The notes below the pieces were generated by a model, which saw nothing but the letters and a program-made list of their open reading frames with translations, was not told the DNA's origin and did no database searches. From Physcia stellaris (taxonomy: Eukaryota > Ascomycota > Lecanoromycetes > Caliciales > Physciaceae), in assembly GCA_018902385.1 (NCBI GenBank), contig JABSSW010000010.1:496001-560000 (forward strand): 64,000 nucleotides of DNA, in the 5' to 3' direction. The translations under genes were made by a program, and so were the position numbers. Shown piece after piece: positions 1-11,687 of this stretch. Each line of letters opens with the position of its first letter. Position 1 is the first letter of the stretch.

Positions 1-3000
1 GAAAAAATCGATTCGTTGCTGCGACAACTTCTTGCTCTTGATGTCAAATATGATGTATTCGTGATGCAGTCGCAAATAAACAAAAAAATTCTTTTTCAAA
101 TTCAGTGACGTGTGACGACGATCGTAACTGAATTTGACGATCATGTTTGTTCAAACAATGATTTTTTCGACGTTTTTTCGATACTGTAAACGAAACGCGC
201 TTCAGTTTTCAGTCGACATGTCAAACAACAAATTCAAATTATTTTGTAGACGAAATTCGTAGCATAATTCGTTGAAAGTGTAATCGATTTCGGCGACGAC
301 GATATTATTGATGTCGATTTGAATGTAAAATGTGCTCTTCGTAAAATCAACGTTCGAGTTGTTGACAATTCAATAACGTAAAACAATTTCGATCGTTTGA
401 TTGATACGTTTTGATTGCTCGTCAATTTGCGAATGATAAACGATAAATATCAACAAATCGATGTCTAAACGCTTGAAAACATCAGTTCAAAATGCTGACA
501 TGAACTTTTTGTTTCTGTCTGAAATAATAGCGCGCGAAACGTCTCAATCATGACTTAATACAGCGAATAAAAAGGCGTTGATTCATTGTTTCGCAATTCA
601 AATGCTTTTGTCGAACATCAGAAATACTCGTTTGATGAATTTGCAAATGACTGTAAGCATAACGTCGTATTCGTCAACAATCGTCACGAGCAACGCTAAA
701 ATGAAATTCATTGTCATCGTGTGAAAAGATATTGAAAATGACTGAATGAGACGAAGTGAGTCGTACGAAAAATATTTGACAATTCGATGTAATTGATATT
801 GCGAACAATGTGCGACGTATGTTTGAAATTTTCGAATAAATTTTTTGATGAAAAATGAAATCACTATTCGATCATATGTTTTGTGAAAATCAGCATGTTC
901 TAATCGATCATACGCAAATGCAAAAATTTCGTCGACAAACTGCTTGAATATGCAAAGTCTTTCTCGATCGTCATCAAATTCGTCGACGTAATAGATAAGT
1001 TCGTCTCGATAACGAAAACGAAAATCTTCAAAACTGAAAAAAAATTTCTCAATCGATTTTTCAATAAACGACTTTGCGACAGCGAATGAGAGTATCGCTT
1101 TGATGTTTGAATCGATAATGTCGATTTTGACGACGACAATGTCTTTTGATTTGATAAATTTTAATATTTTGACTCAACGTTTGTTTTTTAAATATGTTTT
1201 CTTTAGTCGAATTTTGAAATCATCTGACATTTTCATCAAGATGACGTGATAAGTCATGTCGAAAATGCTTTTCGATTGATTTGAATCGAGCGCTCTTTTG
1301 ACGATGTCAACATTGAAAAACAATCTGAAAAGAACGTCAGACACGATATGTTGCTTTTCGGATTTGTGTTGAACATCTAGTCGAAATTGCGATAAATATG
1401 TCGAGACTCGCATCAAACGTAAATTCAACTTGTCGATGTTATTCGAAAATAGTTTGATTTGCTTGACAATGTTTGTGATGATCGAATGATCAATGTAAAT
1501 GATAATTTGCGAAATTGCGACGACGACTTCGATCATATGACGAGTTCGCTTGACAAATCAAATCAAATCGACTGTCTCAAACTCGATGAATCAATATCTG
1601 ATTTCAGTCGACGTCAAAATCTTACTGAGAAATGATATTGATTGTATATTTTTTTTTGTGAAAATCTTTTTATCGTTTTTGACGTGATAAACAGTTGTTT
1701 CGAAATCACGTTCGTGTGACGCGTCAACGTCGACGTAAAACTGACGCGTTTTGTCATGATGTACTAAAAATGTGAACTTGAAAAAAACTTTTTGAATGAT
1801 CTCGTAAAACTTCATTTCTGAATCGATAAATATGTTCAATCGATTGTCACTATTAAATCGCTTGCGAACGTTGTTTTTCATCGACGAGTTTTTCAACATC
1901 AAAATTTTGCGAATTTGCAACGAATTGAATAATTGAACGTAATATGACACGTAATCGCGCATTCATTCGATGAAATTCAGATACGTTTTCAATTGTTTCA
2001 ACGTGACAGAAAATCGAAACTTGAAAATGACTTTCAATTTCTTCTCGACAATGATGAGTTCAAAACTGTCAACTTTCTGATCAAGCAGAACGACGATAAA
2101 ATATTCGAGATAAATTTTGCTGAATTTCAAAACGATGTTCATTTTGCGAAATAGCTCGAAAATCTTGATTAAATGCTCGATATGTTTCTCAAATGTTTTG
2201 CTAAACATTACAATGTCATTCACGTAAACACGAGCGAAATCGCGAAAATTTCGCAATATAATGTCTATTTGTCGCTGAACATACGTCGAATTGTTTCGAA
2301 ATTTCATAATTGTCACGTTGAATTGCTCGTTGTCTTTATGTGACACGACAGTTAATTTATGCCGATTCGCTATTTTCATCAATCATTGATGAAAAAATTC
2401 GATTGCATTCATAACGCTGACATACGAACATTCGTTGACGAAACTGATAATGTCTGATTGCAACGACATGAAATAATCATTCGATTTTGACATTTTGTTG
2501 AGATCGCGAATGTCAATCACAATTCTGTTTTTCTTGATTGAATTTTTGCTTGACGCATGTACGATTTTTCAAACAACGAAAACAGAAAAATCGTATGAAA
2601 TTGTTTTCTTTGTTCAACTTATCTTCTTTTCTCGATGTAGTTTGTTGAATTCTTGATTTATGAATTCGCGATTCTGTAAATCGACGAAATAAACGCGCGA
2701 AAATTCTGATTTGACGTCAAAAATGATCTTTATCGACATTCAATTTTTTTCGAGCACGTTGATCGTGTCGCCGCTGTCTTTTCAAATGCTGAAAAAACTT
2801 TCGCAGTGCTTTGTAATCGTTGCTGTACGATCGATGACGTGTCATAAACTGTAATGTTCGATGAAATAGTGATTTCGAGCGACGACGTTGAAACGACAAC
2901 ATGAACTTGCAATACTGCGAGAATCGAAATAGAAATCGACGTCGTCGCTGAACTGATAATTAAATCGAACAACAACGACGTTGTTATCATGATTAAATCG

Positions 3001-6000
3001 ACTACTGTCGTCAGAACGCGACGTTTTCAATTGACGTCGACGATCAAATGAACATCAGCGACGTCGACATGATAACAGTCTTTCTCATCGAAATCAAATA
3101 TTTTGTCGAGCTTTGTATGCTTTGACACAATGATTGTTTTGTCGATGACGTTTCTGACGTGAATCATTGATGTTTTGAAATCAACGATATGTGTCATGAT
3201 GTCATTTTTCGCTCCAAAATTGATCGAAGTGACGTGTGACTGAAACGAGTAATTTCGTTCGATTGACAAATTGACGCTCTGCTTAAACGACACTGTCATG
3301 ACGATATGAACTGAAATCGTGACGACATGATGAGATTTGACGACGCGATTGATTCTGAAATTCGTAAATGTACAGATGATCGATGTCGTCATATTGCAAT
3401 TGTCGATGATAAGTTTTCGAATCTGCAAATTGACGATCATCTTTTCTGAACACATAATGTTCGTGTCAATCAGCATTTTGACTCGCAGATTGTCGACGAC
3501 GTGTACGTCTCGCTTGATATGAACAATGAACGTTTTTCTTTTGAGTTTGTCTTCAAAATACAAATTTACGTTGACGTAATCAAAATTGAAATGTTCGCGA
3601 TTTTCAATTTCTCGTACTGTTATCGAATCAGCGATTTGCTTAATGACAATGTCGAATATTAAAACGTGTAATCACTGTTTATCAATCAATGACATGATAC
3701 ATTCGATGTTCAAACATAAATTTTTCATGACTTTCTGATAGACAATCGTAATTTTGACAATAGCGTATTTTCAATTTCTGAATTCGTATTCGTCATTCTT
3801 ATTCGACGTGACAGTGAATATTATGACAAATTGTTTTCACAGCGATAGCTGTGCATTTTTGTCGATGACAGTAATATCGTGAATTTGCTTGTTTGTGTTA
3901 ACGTGTTTGACAACAAACTTGTTGTTTGAAAATGTCTTTCGACAGTTTCGTACATGTTTATGAAGTTTGTTATTCGAATAAAAAATTTGTTGACATAATC
4001 GACACGTATATTCTAGTTGACGAAAAATGTCAACGAAATCGACGTCTACGTAGTCGTGATTGTCTTTCGTGTGATTTGTTGTCGAAAAACTATTTTAAAC
4101 AGATTTCGTAAATTGCTTCTCATGTTCATGATATTCGGAAAAAAAATCTTTCGATACGTTTTTTCAAACGACGTTTTCGTCATTGTCAAATGAATCGACG
4201 ACGTAAACATTTTTTTGATACGCTTTCGCTGATTCATTGCTTTGTCAATTATTTCGTGACTGAAAAAAATAGCGATCGTCAGACTGATTTAATGATCGAT
4301 TGTCAATTGTCGATTTCGAATCGTATTCGTCTTGTTGATAATTTTGTTGATTGTTTGATTGATTGTTTTGCTGTTTTGAGATCGACTGAATTGATTCGTC
4401 AAAAAAACGTTGTGATGTTGATTTCGTAAATCTTTGCGTGTTTGAGAACGAATTTTCTGATTGTGAATATTGATTTCGATACGTCTGCTGACTGTATGAC
4501 GAATAATACTGATATGAATTAGCATAATTCGAATTGTAATTATTTTGTTTTTGAAATTGTCGATTGAGAAACTTTTTGACGAAACGATTTTCGACGTTCT
4601 GATTGACGAGAAGATTGTTACTGTATTGATCAATTTTATCGTCGACACGATCACGATTGTCACGATCTCGTTGATTGAACTGACTGTTTCGACTGCGATA
4701 CACATTCTGCCAAATCTTCTTTTTGACTTTTATTTTCTCGAAAAACTGTGTCAGCGTTGTTGTTTCAGTAAGTGCGTCAATGTCTCGTTTGAATTTCGAA
4801 TCGAAATTTCGTCATGTTCAGATTAGCTGATGATAAATGAAGTCAAAACTGACGTTTTTGACGTAACTGACGATTTGTTGTACGTAGCTGAATGACTCAC
4901 GATCGTTACGAACGTCAACAATAAAAAATCTCTTTGTTATCAACGAATTGATGACGACGAATTGATTGAACTTGAATCGCTTCTTAAATGAGTTGATTCA
5001 TTCTTTTGTCAAATCGATTTGTCGTAATCCGAAACGCTTCAAAGCTGTCAATTCATCGATGTATCAAATGAAAACGATGTTTTGTAAACACGTGTTCAAA
5101 TTGATCTTAACAACGTCGTGATCTTTCGTGACAGCTAAATTCAAAATACGCTCAATGAAAAAATGAACGTTTCGATAATAGACGTTCTTGTCGTTTCTAA
5201 TCATCGATTTCGATTCGTATTTTGCTGACAAATGTGAATCAAAAAAGTCAAGATTTTCGAGTCGTCACGTTGACGTGTCGTGATCATTGTCGACGCCGAA
5301 TACACTCTGTGATTCTGATGATTCTTGAAAGTCTGATGAATTCTGAGATGACGAATGTCTCGTCACGTAACTGTCGAAAATTGCATCGATTATACGTTGA
5401 ATATGTGCATCGATTTGTTTCGACATGTTTGATGTTGACGTGATAAAACGCGAATCTGAATCAAATGAACGATGATAAATATTTTTTTCAGTTGACGTGT
5501 CGAAAATACTGTTCGGTCGTCGATTTGATGTCTCGATTTTCGTTGACGAACGAAACGAATTATTGAGAAATTCGAATAAATTGCGATTTACGTTTTTTTT
5601 TCTGACGTCAGACGATGCTGACGTCGTGTACGAAATGCTTTTAAACTATCATCGATTGATGATGAATGTTTGACAGAATTATGAATCGAGCTGACGTCGA
5701 TCGATTCAGAAAATGATTTCTCGAATAATGTTTTGATGATTGACTGAAAAATGCGTACGTTCTTTCGTAATTGCGAATGATTGATCATTCAACGAGAAAT
5801 GTGTTTCGATTCGAGATTGTCTGTAATTCTGATGTGATCGATAAAAATGTTGACGATTTGAAATTTGCTGATTTCTGACGAGCGTAGTTTTTTCGAGATA
5901 ATCGCTCGAATTGCACGCCGAACGCTGAAAAATACTAAATCGAGATTGATGTCTATCGTATCAATGAAATCTTGCAATTGAAAAACAAAAATGACAATGT

Positions 6001-6600
6001 TTCGACTGAGAAATGTAATCAATTTGCTGAAATTGTCTTTCAAATAGTGAAAGACTTTCACAGTTCGACAAACAAAGCAAAAATGTTTATCTGACAAAAT
6101 TTCGACAAACGAGAAATGAAATTATGACTGTCTGAATGATGACGTGATTTCGTTGAATTTGTTTGATAAACTTGATCGACGAGACAGATGCGTATTCGAA
6201 AAAAATACGTCACATCGACTCGTCACGACTTGATGATCAAAATCGACAACGTCGATTTTGATGAAACTGACAGCTGATTAAGTCGTCAAATCGATTGATA
6301 TGTCAGACAAATAAACGTAAACAAATAGATGACGAAATGTAACTGTCAAAACAGATTTTCTTAGCGAAATTCGACTGATGAATTTGACAGCTGACGATGA
6401 TCTGTCAAGTTGATGAAGCTGCTGAAACAGTGCGTTTGACTGCTGACAAACTGAATCTGATGTAGAACGACGTATTCGATCGACAATCAATGATGTCAAG
6501 TACGCAATACAAATCGAATCTGGATGATGCTATCAATTGATACGATTTGAAGTGTGATAAAGTCTTGCATTGAAAGCATGTAAGATGCGCACACTAAATA
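1..6600 (-). mobile_element. Fossil Ty3/Gypsy LTR retrotransposon, hypermutated, left end outside window
   Basis: Broken remnant of a Ty3/Gypsy-type LTR retrotransposon on the minus strand. Recognisable parts in element order, right to left: a Gln/Asn/Ser-rich gag-like stretch (about 3,950-5,600), a protease-like stretch (about 3,030-3,560), reverse transcriptase (about 2,000-2,700), RNase H (about 1,590-1,960) and connection/integrase-like remnants (about 600-1,540). The stretch from 5,800 to 6,600 has the same base bias but no recognised domain and may contain the 5' terminal region; no LTR pair could be delimited. Interruptions are many, well over ten. Base composition is extreme: GG and CC are nearly absent while CG, GA and TC abound, and this ends abruptly near 6,540-6,605. 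The saturated mutation suggests an old or intensely mutated copy. It looks wholly inactive. Confidence 0.85.
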
Positions 6601-6604
6601 CTAA

Positions 6605-7185
6605 ATGCCAAAAATCTACCGGCGCTAGCCGCTAGTCGGTCTGGTCTCCCAACATCATGCATCCATAACAGAAATGACACGAATTCGAGATCAAAAATCT
6701 CACATACAAATGAAAACTCAACATCATGACGTCACACGATATAAAAAACGAATAGATAGAATCAGGCTTCAAGACCTCAAATGCAAAAGGGAGTGTTAAA
6801 ATTTGTATGTCTCAGGGTCTTGGCAACACGTGATTAGGACAATAGGCCAAATAAGCCACGGTCGCATGTAACTAGAACCTACACACCTACATCAATGAAA
6901 TAATACGATTCAGACTCCAACACAATCCATGTACGGAGAGCACCACAAAGTAAGTTGCATGTCGGTAATCGATTTGTGTTTCTTTCCATATTTCGAATGC
7001 CCAAGATCCGCGACCACCAAACCCCTCAACCTCATCGCCCGCCCGCCTCGATTCCCATCGCGAGACTGACATCCGTGCTCGGAGATTTTCCGCATCAAAC
7101 ATCCATCCACCATAAAAACAGCCCTAGATCAATCTGTACTTCTTGCTCAGCAGTACCACTAACCTCCCAAAAACAGTCAACCCTA
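6605..7185. other. Intergenic transition next to the retroelement fossil
   Basis: Normal GG/CC content returns here, starting with a short GC-rich palindromic-looking stretch near 6,618-6,640. I see no gene. Part of the open frame that continues into the TPR fragment downstream lies here, but its translation is not protein-like. Confidence 0.5.
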
Positions 7186-7518
7186 ACCACCCACTTCTAC
7201 CTCGCAAACGTCTACTCCCGCCAATCCCGCCTGCCTGAAGCCGAAGCCCACCAACTGGCCGCGCTGGAACCGCTCGCGAAACAGCTGCCCCCGCTCAGCA
7301 GCGAGGTGCTCGACGCGCGCTGGGACCCGGCCCTCATCTGGCTGCAGCAGGGGAAGAGGGAAGCGTCCAGAGCGCTGGCGATGGAAATCGTGGCCGCGGC
7401 CGAGGAGGCGAGGGGGATGTCGAGGTATCTGCAGTCGAGCGACTTCGCGGCGCAGTTGAGGGAGCGGTGGGAAGGGTGGGAGGATGGGAGGAGTGTTGGT
7501 GAGGGAGGGGGGTTGTGA
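7186..7518 (+). pseudogene. Orphan C-terminal fragment of a TPR-repeat protein
   Basis: From about 7,186 to the TGA at 7,516-7,518 the plus strand reads as about 110 codons of Ala/Leu/Glu-rich helical protein with a tetratricopeptide-like pattern, including the pieces YLANVYSRQSRLPEAEA and WDPALIWLQQGKREASRALA. This resembles the C-terminal repeats of fungal TPR proteins. The frame upstream is open but not protein-like and no matching N-terminal exon is visible. The local GC content is much higher than in the neighbouring fossil, typical of a former coding exon. I read it as the 3' remainder of a gene whose front part was lost near the retroelement. An exon of a gene with an unrecognised upstream intron is the alternative. 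Confidence 0.45.
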
Positions 7519-7654
7519 GGAATGTAGGTTTTTGAGCCTGTCCTTCCTTCAGAATCTCATTCCGGAACGACGGGTTAATCGTAGTGCATTGATTCGCAGG
7601 TTCTTTCAGCCCTTCCATCGGTGGGTAGTGCGGATACCCTTCTTGGTTCATTCC

Positions 7655-7727
7655 CTTCTTCTTCTTCTTCTTCTTCTTCTTCTTCTTCTTCTTCTTCTTC
7701 TTCTTCTTCTTCTTTTTCTTCTTCTTC
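7655..7727 (+). repeat. (CTT)n microsatellite
   Basis: About 24 tandem CTT units with one interruption near 7,713. It lies 140 bp downstream of the TPR fragment and has no associated gene. Confidence 0.95.
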
Positions 7728-7734
7728 GTTGAAC

Positions 7735-9074
7735 CTCATAACCGTTGAAATCCGTTAAAATCCATAACAAACAACCCTATCCACAAAACACAAAAACCCA
7801 GCACAAAAATATTCCTCCCTCCATACAATCCCATCGATATCCCCGTCTCTCACCAGCATTAGATATGGCAAAAACCATATTAATCTGCACCAAAAAAATC
7901 CACTCGCTTAATCAATTATGGTTTTTTTGGGGGGTGATTTCAAGCAGCGCTATTGATACAGAAGAAAAGGAAGATGCGGGAAGAGGAAAAAGAGCGAGCA
8001 ATTCCATCCCTCCTTCTCCACCATCTCTATACACCAGAACCAACAAATACAATCTATCAGAACAATCTACCAATAACCCCCGCCCTATTAACCACCAAAA
8101 CACCATGAAAAAACAAAGGCCCCCAAGAAGACGCAAAAAGAAAGGCAGTGGGGATTACGATCACTCGTGTCTACCTCCCAAGACTCAAATCACCTTATTC
8201 CATCCCTCCGGCGAGATCCAAAAGGTGTCCGGTCCTTAACACACGACAAAGCATTTCGCACATCTACACCTACACAGTACCGCAGCGATTAACTGATGGA
8301 GGAAAGAGGGAGAATTGGACACTTTTTGCCTCTCGGGTTGTTCGTGATGATAGGATGGGAGGCGGTTCGACGTTCCATACCTCCACAACTCTCAAAAGAA
8401 ACAAAGGAAGATTAAGTAGCCATAGGCTAGTCTGATGCGAAATTGTCTTGGTTTGTCATATTCTCTTTCTTTTCTTACGCTATCTGCTATGATACTCAGC
8501 CATCTCCAGGAAGATAGATAGAGCGCAACTCAACCATATCTCGTTCTCAGGCCCACTTTTCTGTTTCCCGCCGCTGTCCATGCATGTTATCACTTAAGAT
8601 ATCCCGGGAATACTTCCATCGATCTGTTTCTATATTCGACGACTGCGATAATCGCACAAAAGACACGATCGCTCGCTCGCTCGAAACGCGAAGTCTGCAG
8701 TTCCCTTTTCTGGCGAGGCATGCGTGCTGAGCAATTAGTATAGCAAGGTCTTCAATCTTTCCCTGACCGGCCGAGGGGGAATACGTGCATTCAATGTTCA
8801 CACTGTCAACACCAACACCGCAACTGGAAATATCAATACAACAGCGGGCTGAATGGGCGTTGTTTGAACTTTTGCGCTGTGGATCGGATGAATCGATTCA
8901 CCAAGTACATTCTGCGCGACTGTATGCTTACTGGGAGAGGTTTTCCGTGTGCACCACATTCTTGCGGTACTGACGTGGGTTCAGGACCGGGGTTGGTCGG
9001 AATTTGAGGCCACGAATGCGGCACTTGCTCTTTGAGAGATTCGCTGAGGGTTTCCAAGTTCAGACTCTACTGAT
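7735..9074. other. Gene-free stretch
   Basis: Open frames here, including those at 7,745-8,239 and 8,148-8,435, are low-complexity and lack domain resemblance or convincing splice structure. I see no gene, RNA or transposon. Confidence 0.4.
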
Positions 9075-9943
9075 CTAGACACTCGATGCTTCAGACAAAG
9101 TCAAAGTTGGTAAGCATGACCATGCTGTGGAATGATGACCCGACGAAAATGAGGATAAGCGAGAGGCGGCCTTCCTCTTATATACCCAGGATCGCTTTAG
9201 CTCGTTGAAGAACTTAACTTTGATCCAGAAACAGTGTCTCGAAGAGATGGCATCGAGCCTGAATGGGTGTCCGCCAATGGGCTATCTCTACGAAGACCTG
9301 TAGGTTCGAGCACCTTATCTCCCGCAACTGGATCTGCGCACTTCATTTCCTACAGTTCCTTAAGCTCAAGATCTAGAGGTCTTATTGAGATGGCTTGATA
9401 ATGCCCATTCAGAATATCTTGATGGCGATCGGCCGAGCGTTGAGCCTCTACAAGCGTGTAGCTGCGAGACGTGGGTATTATCTATACGAGAGAGAGTTCG
9501 GATCTAGTACGCACCCATGAAGGATACTTAACATCAAGGACAGGAAAGCCTTGTGATTCTGCATCCTTTGGATGATTGGTATGATCTCTCCCTCTTTTCG
9601 GGCCCATTGCATGGAATCGATGACACTCATATCGCCAGTCTTCAATCCATCTAGAAGTTGTTCTAATTCAGAAAATGTTAACACGCAGCTGCTGATAATC
9701 GTCTGTACGTAATGAACACTGAGCAACGACGTGCTTGATGTGTTCATTATGCTCGCTTTCTAGAAGCAGGAACTGCAATTGTGACAGTATACCACTTATC
9801 GCACTGACTTCGGACACAACATATCGAGCCTGACTCGGTGCGCTCCTACCTGCCTTGGTGAATTGATTGAGAAGTCTAGTGATTCGTGCAGCTGCGGTCA
9901 AGATTACCAACACGCCAGCAGCGATGCTCAAAGGCTCTGACAT
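9075..9943 (-). pseudogene. Decayed STAND/NLR-type gene, HeLo-like N-terminal domain only
   Basis: The minus strand opens with MSEPLSIAAGVLVILTAAA and continues through stretches such as EVSAISGILSQLQ, LTFSELEQLLDGLKTGD and WARKEGEIIPIIQRMQNHKA. This is the typical start of fungal STAND proteins (HeLo-like N-terminal domain, known in NACHT or NB-ARC cell-death receptors). A possible intron follows the LSILHG block, after which TLVEAQRSADRH fits the next exon. A tail reading WVYKRKAASRLSSFSSGHHSTAW, broken here as WVYKRKAASRLS and GHHSTAW, matches the region after this domain. The reading frame is interrupted about two or three times and no NACHT, ankyrin or WD40 part follows, so it is a fossil of the N-terminal module. 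Confidence 0.7.
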
Positions 9944-11358
9944 TGTACGATAACGACTTTCGAAGGTACCCTATCAACCTAGGCCTGCCTGTCCTCGCAG
10001 AAACAAACCACAAATTCCGGGAGTCTACGACTTCGTCCTAGAAGTATTATTGCTAAAGGTAGAAAACGCAAGAGCGAGACGCAAAAGCCCCTCGAGTTGC
10101 ACGCGAGGGCTGAGCTGTGATCATAAGGCTAATGTAATGATGGGACCTCACCGGGCGTAGGGCAGGTCCATCTGATTGGACGATGCTCATAGGCTGTGCA
10201 CGAAGCCATTCCGGGGTCTTTTGCTGCCTTCTGCAATTAGCAACGATTCAGTGAATAATATGTTGATAAGATCGGATAGCTGGTCGAGGTTCTGTTTGGC
10301 ACGAGTGACAAGAGTTGAGCACAGCTTTCAGCCTAGCGAATTCTATGGGTAGTAGAACGCTTGGAACCATGGTCGGAAAGTGAAACGCCGCTCAAGCTGC
10401 ATAGTAGATTCAGGCCAGCCAAAGCCATCGAATGCTTCCATTCTCTCCATCTGTGGTATGGAGTAAACATTAGTGAGGAGTATGCTGCATCTTGGAACAC
10501 ATATCCAGTGAAGTGGACTCGGCTGGCACAGAGACGAACGGTCCCAATGTCGTTAGCTGAAGGCACAAGGGACAGAACAACGAGAAAAGTTGGGCAATGA
10601 TCTCGGAAAATGTTTGCCTCACACCAATAACGCCCCCGCCGCCGCTTTGCGTGACGTTCGAAGTATTACCACACGATTGCCGTCGATTCCTAGTTTTCGT
10701 TACCTTGATGAGCGGAAGAATATGATCATGTGATGAATATCCTGCTCAAGGACAGTGAATCAAAAGGGGACTCGGCCAATGATGACTGTTGAGTACCTTA
10801 GGACTCGCTTCGAGGGTTCCTGCGCTGCTGCGGGGTTCGTGGCACCAGTACATGGTACATATGCAGCTGAGCGCATTGCATCGGACAATGCATCCAGTCA
10901 TGGCAGCTCCTCAGTCACCTTCTCTCCTGCTGCATGGCTGGCTTGCTGTAGATGCGGACATTTCAGAGTACCTCTTGAACCAATCACATGCAGCGGCCAG
11001 ATAATGTTGGCTGCTTGAAGGAAAATAACAACAGTTACAGCGATCATGCAAGCTGTTTTTGTCAGGCCAGAGTTAGCTTAAGGCGGAGCTTTTCGGATAG
11101 GTAAAGGCAGCAAAGCATCTGGCGGTTCGACGGTGGCCACCGGTTTGCCATGCCTAGATGGGTTAAGCGGTCGAGTCGGGGCGTTTGTGAATGCATCTTG
11201 TGATGGGCTGCCCCAACCCCACTCTCCCGAGTCTCCCCCACCATCAGCAGATCAATCGCCTTCATCGAGTTAAGCGGTCGATCACCGCCCAGACTTGCAG
11301 CCCGAATGGCGGGACATTCTAGCACGTGATTCTTAGCACATTCACAGTCCGAGCAACT
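9944..11358. other. Gene-free stretch upstream of the metallothionein pair
   Basis: No recognised gene. Several short open frames, the longest about 90 codons, look like chance. A 13-bp direct repeat (GTTAAGCGGTCGA) occurs at 11,162-11,174 and 11,269-11,281, upstream of the first metallothionein promoter. Confidence 0.4.
11162..11281 (+). repeat. 13-bp direct repeat pair upstream of metallothionein 1
   Basis: GTTAAGCGGTCGA is present at 11,162-11,174 and again at 11,269-11,281, 80-200 bp before the TATA box. It could be a repeated transcription-factor site or chance; the sequence alone does not decide. Confidence 0.4.
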
Positions 11359-11365
11359 TATATAA
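11359..11365 (+). promoter_or_regulatory. TATA box of metallothionein 1
   Basis: TATATAA sits inside a perfect 12-bp palindrome (ACTTATATAAGT, 11,356-11,367), 138 bp upstream of the start codon. A strong TATA box suits a stress- or metal-inducible gene. Confidence 0.6.
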
Positions 11366-11496
11366 GTTCACTGCCACCTTCAGCTTTGCTCACCTTCAAC
11401 GCTTTCCAACACATCCAAGCATCCTCTCAATCCAACTCTCAAGTACCAGCATTCCCTGTCTCACCATCAACTAAGCAAATCTTTCAGTCTTCCATC

Positions 11497-11687
11497 ATGG
11501 GTGAGTCACCGAGCTCGAGATAGAGAGGCAGAAGAGTCCAGCTGACAATCTCCCCGTCCAGGTCCCGGATGCTCCTGCAGCTGCGGCTCATCGTGTGCCT
11601 GCCCAAGCGGACAGTGCAATTGCAAGTGTATGTTCCTCACGCCTTCCCAGACCCCTCATTCAGCAACTAAATCTTCTTGCCATAGAA
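11497..11687 (+). CDS. Metallothionein 1 (23 aa, three CxC pairs)
   Basis: Tiny cysteine-rich metal-binding protein of the fungal copper-metallothionein type, expected to chelate Cu(I) in the cytosol. Exons: 11,497-11,500, 11,562-11,627 and 11,686-11,687; introns of 61 and 58 nt have donors GTGAGT and GTATGT, and acceptors CAG and TAG. The 23 residues contain seven Cys, at positions 5, 7, 9, 13, 15, 20 and 22, as CSCSC, CAC and CNC. Seven Cys in about 25 residues matches the Neurospora copper metallothionein. The second intron splits the stop codon (T|AA), so the last exon codes only the final two stop bases. If that intron were retained or spliced at AA|GTGTAT instead, a longer tail without Cys would result. 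The gene lies 770 bp from a second metallothionein in tandem. Confidence rests on the Cys pattern and canonical splice sites. Confidence 0.8.
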
